Shown here one piece after another: positions 49,676-57,130 of a stretch of DNA of 64,000 nucleotides. The notes under the pieces were generated by a model that saw nothing but the letters and a program-made list of their open reading frames with translations, did no database searches and had not been told where the DNA came from. The first letter of the stretch is position 1, and each line of letters opens with the position of its first letter. A program made the translations under genes and the position numbers. The stretch is from Longispora fulva. Lineage in GTDB: Bacteria > Actinomycetota > Actinomycetes > Mycobacteriales > Micromonosporaceae. The DNA lies in contig NZ_JADOUF010000001.1 of NCBI RefSeq assembly GCF_015751905.1, positions 7,316,001 to 7,380,000 of the forward strand, given 5' to 3'.

Positions 49676-49701
49676 ATCAAGTCAGGGATGGGGGAACGGC
49701 A

Positions 49702-50421
49702 ATGGAGATCGAGAACGCCACCGTCAAGGGACACGACATGACCGCCGGCATGGTGTGCACTTACTTCGGGCGCGGTAAGCAGCCCGCCGAGACCGGCGTC
49801 GTGGTCCGGGTCGTCAAGCCCGGCACTCGGTACCTGGTGATCGACGGCAATGACAACGTGCTCGACGAGTTCGGCCCGGCGGTCAAGTTCTGGGCCTACG
49901 GTGACGACTTCATGCCGCGCGCCGCGTACCGACGCGTCCAGGACAGCAAGCGTGTCGAGTTCGTTTCGCTCGCCGCCGAGCTGCCTACCTCCGCTGACGA
50001 GTCGGTCGAGTTCAGCCACTGCGCGCACTGCTCGGCGCTCATCTCCCGCCGCGCCGACCGGCCCGGCCGCCGCTGGGGACACGCCGCCTCTGACGGTTGG
50101 TGGTTCCCGTGCGGCGACGGCTCCAGTCGCAAGGCCACCCCCCACGACACCCGGCCCGCGCCCCTCCTGCACGCCTCGCCGCACACCCCGACCACTAGCG
50201 ACGCCGACGAGCAGCCGCTCACCGTGACGGCCGGCGACCTCACCGCCGGGGACTGGGCGAACCTCGGGCACGACAACGCGCCGCTCTGGGTGTTCATCAC
50301 CGACCCGCCGACCCTCGACCTTCACGACGTGCAGGTCATCGGCCTCGCGCGGGGACACCGGCCGCTGTCGATGATCCTCGCCCCCTCCTGCCCGGTCGAG
50401 ATCCGCCGCCCCATCCGGTAA
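49702..50421 (+). CDS. Phage accessory protein under operator control
   Basis: 239 residues from ATG 49702; earlier in-frame starts run through the operators. FSHCAHCSALISRRADRPG and WWFPCGDG suggest a zinc site near residues 110-140. The N-terminus (GMVCTYFGRGKQPAETGVVV) and C-terminus (VTAGDLTAGDWANLG) are beta-rich. Function unknown; tight control by the operators is implied by position. Confidence 0.65.
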   Translation: MEIENATVKGHDMTAGMVCTYFGRGKQPAETGVVVRVVKPGTRYLVIDGNDNVLDEFGPAVKFWAYGDDFMPRAAYRRVQDSKRVEFVSLAAELPTSADESVEFSHCAHCSALISRRADRPGRRWGHAASDGWWFPCGDGSSRKATPHDTRPAPLLHASPHTPTTSDADEQPLTVTAGDLTAGDWANLGHDNAPLWVFITDPPTLDLHDVQVIGLARGHRPLSMILAPSCPVEIRRPIR

Positions 50422-50497
50422 CCCGCCGCCGGGGCGCGCGACCAGCCGCCCCGGCACCTTCCTCGCCCCGCCGATCGATCCGACTGGAGACCCCGCG

Positions 50498-51082
50498 ATG
50501 ACTGCCTCGACCGCCGCCGCCTCGACCCGCTCGCTCTCTGTCCTGCGCTGGGTCTCCCTGATCGCCGCCGCTGCGCTGGGTCTGTGGGGCGAGTACACCC
50601 TCGCCGTCGCGGTCGGCTGGCACCCCGTCGCCGCCGTCGCCTACCCGATCGCCCTCGACGCGTACCTCTGGGCCGCGCTCGCCGCCGGCCGCCGCCGCGA
50701 TCTCGGGTGGGCGCTCGGGCTGGCCATCGTGTCGCAGCAGGCCGCACACGTCGCCCCGATGCTGCCGCACGGCGCACAGATCGCCGTAGCCGCCCTGGTC
50801 GCCGCCGTGCCACCGATCATCGTTTGGCGCGTGCACGTGATGTTCACCCCCGAGCCGCAGCCCGAACCGGAGCCCGAGCCCGTCGCGCCGCCGACGCCCG
50901 CCGAGATCCTGCGCGCCCTGGTCGCCGAGCTGCCCCCGAAAGGCAAGCGCACCGCCGAACAGACCGCCGCCGTACTGACGCGCATCCGCGCCGAGCTGCC
51001 CAGCCTGAGCGAAACCCGCATCGCCGACGCCCTCGGCGTGTCCGACAGCTATGTACGCCGCATCGCCCGAGCCGCCTTGTAG
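50498..51082 (+). CDS. Membrane protein with C-terminal helix-turn-helix
   Basis: 194 residues. About four membrane segments in residues 15-105 (WVSLIAAAALGLWGEYTLAV; AYPIALDAYLWAALAAG; AALVAAVPPIIVWRVHV), a Pro/Glu linker, then TRIRAELPSLSETRIADALG, VSDSYVRRIARAAL as an HTH. It resembles the spread/DUF2637-type proteins of actinomycete conjugative plasmids and elements. Downstream genes are convergent. Confidence 0.65.
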   Translation: MTASTAAASTRSLSVLRWVSLIAAAALGLWGEYTLAVAVGWHPVAAVAYPIALDAYLWAALAAGRRRDLGWALGLAIVSQQAAHVAPMLPHGAQIAVAALVAAVPPIIVWRVHVMFTPEPQPEPEPEPVAPPTPAEILRALVAELPPKGKRTAEQTAAVLTRIRAELPSLSETRIADALGVSDSYVRRIARAAL

Positions 51083-51090
51083 CGCGCGCC

Positions 51091-51639
51091 CTAGCCGGTC
51101 TTCAGCGTGTGCCCCATGTACGGCTGGGTCGCACGCTGAAAGCAGGCGCCGGAAACCCGGCTGGCGATCGTGCGAACGTGTTGGAAGCCCTTGCCCATGT
51201 AGTACGCGTGAAGCCGTGGGTTTGTTGTCCAAGCATCCAGCCGTAGCCAGGTAAGCCCAGCGTCGTAAGCCTGGCCGCTGGCCCACGCGAGCATTTCGGT
51301 CCCGAGGCCTGTGCCAGCTCGTCGGCGGGGAACCATCATTTTCGCCACGTACAGCGCGTCTGCCGGGTCATCCTCTGGGTACCAGAGTGCCTCGGGGTCG
51401 CGGTCGGGTTTCCAGAGGTCATCGAGATCGACGTATCCGGTGAGCGTCAGGGTTGCTGCCGCATCGTCACCGTCCCAGACCATCCATGTCTGACCGGATT
51501 GGACGGTTGCGGCAATCGCCGAGCGGGGCAGGGGGATGGACCACTGGTCCTCGCCTCTGGCCTTGAGCCAGGCGACGCGCTCGCGGCGCCACGACATGAT
51601 GATGTCGACATCCGCAAGGGTGGCCCTGGTGACGATCAC
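51091..51639 (-). CDS. GNAT-family acetyltransferase
   Basis: 182 residues. MMVPRRRAGTGLGTEMLAWA holds the acetyl-CoA loop (RRAGTGLG) and LRLDAWTTNPRLHAYYMGKG with FQHVRT the C-terminal strand. The N-terminus (SWRRERVAWLKARGEDQWSI) is typical of actinobacterial members encoded with GntR regulators. Overlaps the regulator stop by 4 bases. Confidence 0.85.
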   Translation of the reverse strand: MIVTRATLADVDIIMSWRRERVAWLKARGEDQWSIPLPRSAIAATVQSGQTWMVWDGDDAAATLTLTGYVDLDDLWKPDRDPEALWYPEDDPADALYVAKMMVPRRRAGTGLGTEMLAWASGQAYDAGLTWLRLDAWTTNPRLHAYYMGKGFQHVRTIASRVSGACFQRATQPYMGHTLKTG

Positions 51640-52436
51640 TCGGCACTCTCGCGGTTCATGAACACGGTTGGGTCACCGAGCGTGTAGACCACGCGGTTTG
51701 CGTCTCCCCGGAACACGATCCGGGTGACCCGAATCGGCCTACCGTCGGGGAGGTAGCCGGTTCGGTGGTACTCCATGATCGGCGTGCCTGCTGGCAGTTC
51801 GAGCCGGCGTACCTCGTCGGGTGTAGGCATCCGGGTCAGCAACTCGTCACGGTAGGCCGGTTGCGGGTAACCCTTCTCGGCGAGCAAGCGAGTTGTGCCC
51901 TGCGGGATGTCGCTGGGGCTCATCAGCTCGGGTACCTCGTCGGCAAGCCACTTCGGATAGTAGGTGTCCTGCGTCGATGTGGGCTCGCCGTTGACGAAGC
52001 GGAGACAGCAGCGGACGACGGCCGAGCTGGCGTCTGCCACGTCAAGGCGCTCGGCGAGTTCAGCGGGCAGCGCCTCAATCGTCAGGTGGAACGTCTGGGT
52101 TGGTTCCCGCCCCTGTTGCTGGACCTCTGTCATGTACGCGTCAGTCTCCGCGACCAGCCCGTCAACCTGTTCGACGCGGGAAGCGTGGTAGGTCAGGGTC
52201 ACCCGATCGCGCACCACCATCCCACCGTTGCGGCCGGGAACGATCACGATCAACCCCTCGTTGACCAACAGCGCCACCGCCAGTCGGACCGTGTTCCGCG
52301 ACACCGAGTAACTGTCGACGAGCTGTGGCTCGGTGGGCAGCTTGTCGCCCGGTCGAAGCGCACCCCGTGAGATTTGGTCGCGCAGCTCGGCCGCGATCTT
52401 GCGATACAGAGAGGTCACGGGCACATCCTTCGACAT
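51636..52436 (-). CDS. GntR-family (HutC/UTRA) transcriptional regulator
   Basis: 266 residues. Winged helix at 1-75 (LYRKIAAELRDQISRGALRP; YSVSRNTVRLAVALLVNEGL) and a UTRA ligand domain (AERLDVADASSAVVRCCLRF; GTPIMEYHRTGYLPDGRPIR). ATG 52436 has no Shine-Dalgarno and follows TAGATT (read leftward, 52455-52450) by about a dozen bases, so the mRNA may be leaderless. An inverted-repeat operator overlaps the start. Similar regulators (KorSA type) control pSAM2-like integrative elements. Confidence 0.85.
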   Translation of the reverse strand: MSKDVPVTSLYRKIAAELRDQISRGALRPGDKLPTEPQLVDSYSVSRNTVRLAVALLVNEGLIVIVPGRNGGMVVRDRVTLTYHASRVEQVDGLVAETDAYMTEVQQQGREPTQTFHLTIEALPAELAERLDVADASSAVVRCCLRFVNGEPTSTQDTYYPKWLADEVPELMSPSDIPQGTTRLLAEKGYPQPAYRDELLTRMPTPDEVRRLELPAGTPIMEYHRTGYLPDGRPIRVTRIVFRGDANRVVYTLGDPTVFMNRESAE

Positions 52437-52502
52437 AGGTACCAACCAAATCTAGCCCAGTCCTTGACTATGATCGGCACCACATTAATGATTGGTACCT
52501 AT
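52435..52502. promoter_or_regulatory. Divergent promoter region with two inverted GntR operators
   Basis: ATAGGTACCAA (52435-52445) and TTGGTACCTAT (52492-52502) are exact inverses 46 bp apart. Between them, TTGACT (52464-52469) and TAATGAT (from 52486) form a rightward promoter; the second operator starts at its -10 region, the first covers the regulator start. Confidence 0.75.
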
Positions 52503-52555
52503 CCAACGTCACGTTTGGTCGGCTTGCGGAAACGATCAGCTACGGAGGGCAAGGC

Positions 52556-52789
52556 ATGGTCATCGGCGACATGGGGGAGGCCGCGCGGGCGATGGAAAAG
52601 GTCAACCGCGCACTAGCTATGGCAAAAGTCCTGGCCGCATCGGTCGATAGGGCGCAAGCAGTCCTGCACCTTAGCTCCGAAGTGTCCAACTCGGGGCTGT
52701 CGACCCTGCTTGACCACGCGATCGAGGACGCGGGGGACATCACGCGGTTTCTTCGCGCCGAGCCGTACGCAAGCGTTCCCGGCGCCTAG
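52556..52789 (+). CDS. Small helical protein, first gene of the GntR-controlled operon
   Basis: 77 residues, two long helices (ARAMEKVNRALAMAKVLAAS; TLLDHAIEDAGDITRFLRAE), no recognised family. GGAGGG precedes ATG 52556. Expression probably depends on the GntR operator immediately upstream. Confidence 0.6.
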   Translation: MVIGDMGEAARAMEKVNRALAMAKVLAASVDRAQAVLHLSSEVSNSGLSTLLDHAIEDAGDITRFLRAEPYASVPGA

Positions 52790-52862
52790 CACCCAACCGA
52801 AGCGGGCGACAGGTTGGCTGCCGCGCGCCCGCTCCGGCCAAACGAGCGACAGGAAAGGACCC

Positions 52863-53516
52863 ATGATGGATCACGCAATGCGTCACTCACGCTCTGTGTA
52901 CCACGAACCACCTTCTACCGCTACCGGGCTCGGGGTTGCCGACGCCCGCGACATCCTGGGCGAGCACGTGCTCGACCCGCGTTCGCGAGCATGCCGCGCG
53001 TGTGGAACGCCGGGACCGTGTCCGGCCGCCGACGCCGCTATCGCCGTGCTCGCGCGTCTCGGCGTCCGCCTTCCTGGCATGGGCAAGCTGGCACCGGTTG
53101 ACGGGCCGACGGTGGTGCTGCCCACGGTGCCGCCGCCCCGGTGCTTGGTCGCGCCCGAGCGGCCCAAGGGGCTGCCCAGCCACCACGCTGCCCCCGCACC
53201 GTCCCCGGCGCCGCCGGGTGTCGACCCGCTTGATTGGGCGCTCGCGTCGCGTCTCCTGTGGGACCACCGCGCCGACGAGTCAGGGGTGTGTCGTGCGTGC
53301 GGCACGTCGTACTGGTGCAGTGCTCGCCGGCTGGTCGAGCGGGTCATCAACGGACGCCGCCCGTCCCCGCAGCCCCGCCCCGAGCCGGCCGACAGGTTGC
53401 GACTGTCGGCACCGGGGTCGAGGCCGCGCCGCGTGCCTGGCGAGGCTGGCCGTGCCTACTTCGCGCCGCCGCCGTACTGGGGCGCGCGCGGTTGGTTCGG
53501 GGAGGCTGCGGCATGA
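52863..53516 (+). CDS. Protein with two Cys-x-x-Cys motifs
   Basis: 217 residues from ATG 52863 (or 52866), AGGAAAGGA upstream. Two repeats share ILGEHVLDPRSRACRACGTP and LLWDHRADESGVCRACGTSY, each continuing with another Cys (GPCPAAD; WCSARR): a C-x2-C-x(4-5)-C knuckle probably binding zinc. Pro-rich linkers separate them. Function unknown; such proteins accompany regulators in actinomycete mobile elements. Confidence 0.6.
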   Translation: MMDHAMRHSRSVYHEPPSTATGLGVADARDILGEHVLDPRSRACRACGTPGPCPAADAAIAVLARLGVRLPGMGKLAPVDGPTVVLPTVPPPRCLVAPERPKGLPSHHAAPAPSPAPPGVDPLDWALASRLLWDHRADESGVCRACGTSYWCSARRLVERVINGRRPSPQPRPEPADRLRLSAPGSRPRRVPGEAGRAYFAPPPYWGARGWFGEAAA

Positions 53517-53878
53517 CGGTCAACGGGCGCACGCTGCCGCTGGCCGTGCCGCAGGGGACAGCGTTAGGGACGCTCGCCACCCGGTACGACGACAGCGCGA
53601 GAAAGAGCATGATCCCGGGCGGGTACCGCATCGAGTGCGACGGGCACCACTGGCTGTGGCTGATGCCGGGAGTCGGCTACAAGATCAGCCACGACGGGCA
53701 CGCGTGGATGGTCGAGGGCGGCGAGTGGGGGCTCGTGCGCCTCACCTGTGACGGCGGACCCGTTACCGTGCTTCCCACCTCGTACCGCGAGCAGCCCCTC
53801 GATCCTCGCGAAACCTACGTCGTGGTGCCCGACTTCGAGATGTGGGCGACCTGGGAACTGTTCAGGTGGCGCGGATGA
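53513..53878 (+). CDS. Hypothetical beta-rich protein
   Basis: 121 residues, start overlapping the previous stop (ATGA). Contains aromatic-rich strands (GHHWLWLMPGVGYKISHDGH; AWMVEGGEWGLVRLTCDGG). No family recognised. Overlaps the next gene by ATGA, so co-translated. Confidence 0.55.
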   Translation: MTVNGRTLPLAVPQGTALGTLATRYDDSARKSMIPGGYRIECDGHHWLWLMPGVGYKISHDGHAWMVEGGEWGLVRLTCDGGPVTVLPTSYREQPLDPRETYVVVPDFEMWATWELFRWRG

Positions 53879-54228
53879 CCAGCGCCCGCGACCAGCCACC
53901 CCCGCCCGATCCGATCCGGCCGCCGCGCCCGTTCGCGCTGCGCCGCTGGTCTGACCCCACCGGAGTCAGCGGCACGGGCGTCGTCGCGCACGGCGTGGTG
54001 TGGTTCGACGGCCGGGTCGAGCTGCGCTGGATCGGCACCACAACCGGGGTCACGAGTAGCTGCTCGTACGACTCGATTGACGACGTGCTGCGCGTGCACG
54101 GGCACGGCGGACGCACCGAGGTCGCATGGCTGCCCGAGCCGTCGCCGAAACGCTGGTGTGGCAACCCGTGCCCCACCCACCCGAGCGACGACGCCAGCGT
54201 GAGCGCTGCACGTTTGACTCTGACCTGA
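53875..54228 (+). CDS. Conserved actinobacterial hypothetical protein
   Basis: 117 residues. VSGTGVVAHGVVWFDGRVEL, RWIGTTTG and VLRVHGHGGRTEVAWL form a pattern (GxGVVA-x-G...DG...RW...HGHGG) repeatedly seen in short actinobacterial proteins of unknown function. Last gene before a strong terminator. Confidence 0.6.
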   Translation: MTSARDQPPPPDPIRPPRPFALRRWSDPTGVSGTGVVAHGVVWFDGRVELRWIGTTTGVTSSCSYDSIDDVLRVHGHGGRTEVAWLPEPSPKRWCGNPCPTHPSDDASVSAARLTLT

Positions 54229-54322
54229 TCCACTCAACTCGCGGCGGCTCCTGGGATCGGGCCGCCGCCGCGCCCCGACCGCTGGCGGTGCCACTCACAC
54301 GCCGCCGGCCGTGCGGGGCAAC

Positions 54323-54363
54323 GCCGGGGCCCGCTCGTTTCCCAACAAGCGGCGGGCCCCGGC
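54323..54363 (+). terminator. Terminator isolating the RiPP cluster
   Basis: GCCGGGGCCCGC (54323-54334) is perfectly inverse to GCGGGCCCCGGC (54352-54363). It separates the GntR operon from the graspetide genes. Confidence 0.75.
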
Positions 54364-54394
54364 ACCTCGACCCGACACAACCGGGAGGCACGAC

Positions 54395-54484
54395 GTGACG
54401 CTCGATGTGACACCACGCGGGAGGGGCCCGCCGACCTGCGCGCGGTTGAACCGGCACCAGCAGATCCATAGCGAGCGCACCTAG
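54395..54484 (+). CDS. Possible 29-residue small ORF
   Basis: GTG 54395 has GGGAGG seven bases upstream and encodes VTLDVTPRGRGPPTCARLNR plus nine residues before a stop. Only the ribosome-binding site supports it. The rest of 54229-54557 has no other gene; a weak promoter (TTGAAC 54446-54451, TAGCGA 54469-54474) and an inverted repeat GTCGT/ACGAC near 54492-54507 lie before the precursor gene. Confidence 0.2.
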   Translation: MTLDVTPRGRGPPTCARLNRHQQIHSERT

Positions 54485-54557
54485 TCGAAAGTCGTCGATT
54501 TACGACACAGTGAATACGCGCCGCACCTGTGGCGCACCTCGTGAAGGAGGCCCGTTC

Positions 54558-54821
54558 ATGTACCCCCCAATGTTCGGCCCGGCGCAGCCGGACCCCCTGA
54601 TGCCGGCATCCCGCCTGTTCCCCCGGGCGCTGCCAATCGTGCCCGGCAACGACGAGCAGCCCACTGACGCCCGTCCCTTCGTGCTGCGGGGCACGGTGCC
54701 CGGCATCGTCACGGCAAAGCACCGCACACCGGCCACGCTGAAGAAGCACAGCAACCCGACCAGCCTCGACGGCCCCAAGGCTGGCACCAAGAACGACGAG
54801 TACACGACCCCCGACGACTGA
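54558..54821 (+). CDS. Graspetide precursor peptide (ATP-grasp target RiPP)
   Basis: 87 residues, AAGGAGG upstream of ATG 54558. The leader (1-~50) is Pro-rich and contains DARPFVLRGTVPG. The C-terminal ~35 residues have the crosslinking composition: Thr/Ser at 52, 57, 60, 65, 68, 69, then Asp71-Gly72, then Asp80, Glu81, Asp86, Asp87. Hydroxyls before a central DG and acids after it are what a hairpin of omega-ester bonds needs; the DG is a natural aspartimide site. The stop overlaps the ligase start (TGATG). Confidence 0.85.
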   Translation: MYPPMFGPAQPDPLMPASRLFPRALPIVPGNDEQPTDARPFVLRGTVPGIVTAKHRTPATLKKHSNPTSLDGPKAGTKNDEYTTPDD

Positions 54822-55774
54822 TGACCATCCTTATCATCAGCGCGCGCGGCGACTGGTCGGCTGAAGTTGTGGCCGATCAGCTCGCCGCGCGCGGCGTCGA
54901 CTGCATCCGCATCGATCCGGGGGAGTTCCCCCGCGATGCGCGCCTCGCCGCCCGCCTGGGCGCGGGGTGGTCGGGGACGTTCACCGGGAACGGCGGCCCC
55001 CGGCTCGCGCTGGAGGACGTCACGGCCGTGTACTACCGCCGCCCGAGTGACTTCACCATGCCCGACGGCATGTCCGGCCCCGAGCTGGGATTCGCCCGCT
55101 CACAGGCCCGGGTCGGCGTCGGTGGTGTCCTGGCCTCGCTGCCGGTCAAGTGGATCAACCACCCCGGGGCACTGGCTGATGTCGAGTACAAGCCGCGCCA
55201 ACTCGCCGCCGCCGCCGACGTCGGGTTCATCGTCCCTCCGACGCTGATCACCAACGACGCCGCCGCTGTCCGCGAGTTCGCCGAGGCGACGGGCGATCTG
55301 GTGGTCAAGCCGCTCGCCGACCCCATCGTCGCCGAGGCCGGCGACTACACCCCCGTATGGACCCGGCGCGTCACCGCCGCCGACCTGGTCGACCTCGCCG
55401 GGGTGGAGACCACCGCCCACCTGTTCCAAGCATGGGTGCCCAAAGCCTTCGAGGTCCGCCTCACCGTCGTCGGCCGCCGGCTGTTCCCCGCCGCCATCCA
55501 CGCCGGTTCCGACGCCGCTCGGGTGGACTGGCGGGCCGACTACGACTCGCTGACGTACGAGACGATCGCCTGCCCCGCGCCCGTCGTAGCCTCGGTGGCG
55601 AGGTTTCAACAGCGGTTCGGCCTGATCTACGGCGCGTATGACTTCGTCGTCACGCCTGATGCCCGCTGGGTGTTTCTGGAGTGCAACGGCGGCGGCCAGT
55701 TTGGCTGGCTCACCGAGGAACTTGACCTACCCATACCGGCGGCCATCGCCGACGAACTCACGGAGGCACCATGA
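54821..55774 (+). CDS. ATP-grasp ribosomal peptide maturase (graspetide ligase)
   Basis: 317 residues. VYYRRPSDF, WINHPGALADVEYKPRQLAA, DLVVKPLADP (ATP-binding Lys), FQAWVPKAFEVRLTVVGRRL, VDWRADYDSLTYE and DARWVFLECNGGGQFGWLTE (metal-binding Glu/Asn) match the MvdD/TgmB-type maturases, specifically the actinobacterial SAV_5884-type group. It uses ATP to activate Asp/Glu side chains of the precursor and join them to Thr/Ser. Overlaps both neighbours. Confidence 0.92.
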   Translation: MTILIISARGDWSAEVVADQLAARGVDCIRIDPGEFPRDARLAARLGAGWSGTFTGNGGPRLALEDVTAVYYRRPSDFTMPDGMSGPELGFARSQARVGVGGVLASLPVKWINHPGALADVEYKPRQLAAAADVGFIVPPTLITNDAAAVREFAEATGDLVVKPLADPIVAEAGDYTPVWTRRVTAADLVDLAGVETTAHLFQAWVPKAFEVRLTVVGRRLFPAAIHAGSDAARVDWRADYDSLTYETIACPAPVVASVARFQQRFGLIYGAYDFVVTPDARWVFLECNGGGQFGWLTEELDLPIPAAIADELTEAP

Positions 55775-56877
55775 CCGACTGGCACGCCCAAGCCCGCGCC
55801 CTCGCCGCCCGGCTGACGGCTGACGGCGCGCTCACTGACCCGGCCTGGCGGGCAGCGATCGAGGCGACCCCACGCCACCGGTTCGTGCCCGAGGTCCCCG
55901 TCGAGGACGCATACACCGACGACGCCCTCGTCACCCAGACCCGGCCCGGCGACCTCGGCGGCGGCGCGTTCATCGAGATCCCGACATCCTCGGCCAGCGC
56001 ACCCGAGGCCGTCGCGGTGATGCTCGAAAACCTCAACATCACCGACGGGGCCCGGGTGCTGGAGATCGGGACCGGCACCGGATACAACGCCGCCCTACTG
56101 TGTCACCGCCTCGGCCCCGACCGGGTGTACTCCGTCGACCTGGACCCGGCGCTAGTGGACCGCGCGCGCGATGTGCTGGCCGACCTCGACTATCACCCGA
56201 CGCTGAAGGCCGCCGACGGATACGCCGGGCTCCCCAGCGCGGCACCGTTCGACGCCATCCTCGCCACCTGCTCAGTAACCCAGATCCCCCCGGCCTGGAT
56301 CACTCAACTCGCCCCCGGCGGGCGCATCGTCGCGCCCCTACACGGCGGAACCGACGCCGCGCTCATGGTCCTCACCAAAACCGCCCCCGACGAAGTAGTC
56401 GGGCACTTCGACCCACACCGCATGTCGTTCATGCCCCTACGCCCCCGCCTCGACGACCCGCTCGCCGGGCCTCGCGCCAGCACCCACGGCCGGATGCCCC
56501 ACTACGGCACCACCACCCTCGACCCGGAACGCCTGACCAACCCCGACGACGAACTCGCCTTGTTCCTCCACCTGCACATCCCGGGACTGTCCATCGGCAC
56601 CACAGAGGGCGGACCCACCGGCAAGGCAGTCACCATCTCCGACGCCGCATCACTCGCCGAGGTCCCGCTCATCCCCGCCGGCCCCGGCCGCTGGACCGCG
56701 CTACAACGGGGCCCCGCCCGACTCTGGGACACCGTCGAGCACGCCGCCGCCCTCTGGGACACCCTCGGCCGCCCCGGACGCGACCGCCTCGGCATCACCG
56801 CCCTCGACGACCCCGACCGCCAATACATCTGGCTCGACGACCCCGACGGGCCCTACTCCTGGCCCATGCCGCTGTAG
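55771..56877 (+). CDS. PIMT-type methyltransferase of the graspetide cluster
   Basis: 368 residues. The PIMT core is intact: RHRFVPE, IPTSSASAPEAVAVMLENLN, SAM motif I RVLEIGTGTGYNAALLCH, and post-motif ILATCSVTQIPPAWITQLAP. It has a C-terminal extension of ~150 residues absent from repair PIMTs and typical of methyltransferases paired with ATP-grasp maturases. In fuscimiditide-type graspetides such an enzyme methylates an Asp, which then closes to aspartimide; Asp71-Gly72 of the precursor is the likely target here. ATGA overlap with the ligase. Confidence 0.9.
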   Translation: MTDWHAQARALAARLTADGALTDPAWRAAIEATPRHRFVPEVPVEDAYTDDALVTQTRPGDLGGGAFIEIPTSSASAPEAVAVMLENLNITDGARVLEIGTGTGYNAALLCHRLGPDRVYSVDLDPALVDRARDVLADLDYHPTLKAADGYAGLPSAAPFDAILATCSVTQIPPAWITQLAPGGRIVAPLHGGTDAALMVLTKTAPDEVVGHFDPHRMSFMPLRPRLDDPLAGPRASTHGRMPHYGTTTLDPERLTNPDDELALFLHLHIPGLSIGTTEGGPTGKAVTISDAASLAEVPLIPAGPGRWTALQRGPARLWDTVEHAAALWDTLGRPGRDRLGITALDDPDRQYIWLDDPDGPYSWPMPL

Positions 56878-57130
56878 CTGGATGTCGCGGCCCCTGAAGG
56901 CACAAGCCCGAGGGGGTCGCGCTGGTCATCCGTGCTGTTCACTTTGAATCTCCCATGATACGGTTCAAACTGAACAGAAGTTATCCACAGGCTGTTCACA
57001 ACGTCAGCCAATCCCGCGCTCTGGTCTCTGTTTCCCCAGCTCAACCGGAAGTGTTGGTTATCCACAGGGCCGGGTTCCGGCCGGTGGATTCTTGGCACGC
57101 TTCCCTCACATCCATCGAGAGGGAAATCTG
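56878..57130. other. Right phage-host junction, no gene
   Basis: This stretch holds the attR core, two perfect DnaA boxes (56981-56989 and 57058-57066) and AT-richer DNA (ATGATACGGTTCAAACTGAA near 56956). Nothing coding is seen on its own. Joined to the left host side it would extend the ADP-ribosylglycohydrolase frame. Confidence 0.5.
56979..56992. repeat. attR core candidate, contains DnaA box
   Basis: AGTTATCCACAGGC is identical to 16608-16621. It lies 101 bases past the last phage gene and 138 bases before the host ssb-like gene. Confidence 0.65.

Larger units (their letters stand above)
16608..56992. mobile_element. Complete temperate siphophage (prophage), about 40.4 kb
   Basis: The element runs from a tyrosine integrase to a RiPP cluster and is flanked by AGTTATCCACAGGC at 16608-16621 and 56979-56992. 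All modules expected of a working temperate siphovirus are present and in frame: integration, immunity, replication/recombination, packaging, head, connector, tail with frameshifted chaperone, and lysis. Flanking DNA is ordinary chromosomal housekeeping sequence. A 40-kb size is usual for this phage type. Ends are inferred from the repeat and from gene content. Confidence 0.9.

Noticed and set aside
54126-54398. 90-residue ORF across the terminator before the RiPP cluster
   Set aside because: Runs through a perfect 12-bp terminator stem, overlaps gene 53875-54228, and has an Arg/Pro-rich shadow composition.
55771-56877. Housekeeping protein-repair L-isoaspartate methyltransferase
   Set aside because: Coupled by ATGA overlap to an ATP-grasp maturase and carrying the extra C-terminal domain of RiPP methyltransferases.
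16610-57066. DnaA boxes as the chromosomal oriC
   Set aside because: No dnaA, dnaN, gyrB or rpmH nearby and only four boxes, three of them tied to the att junctions.
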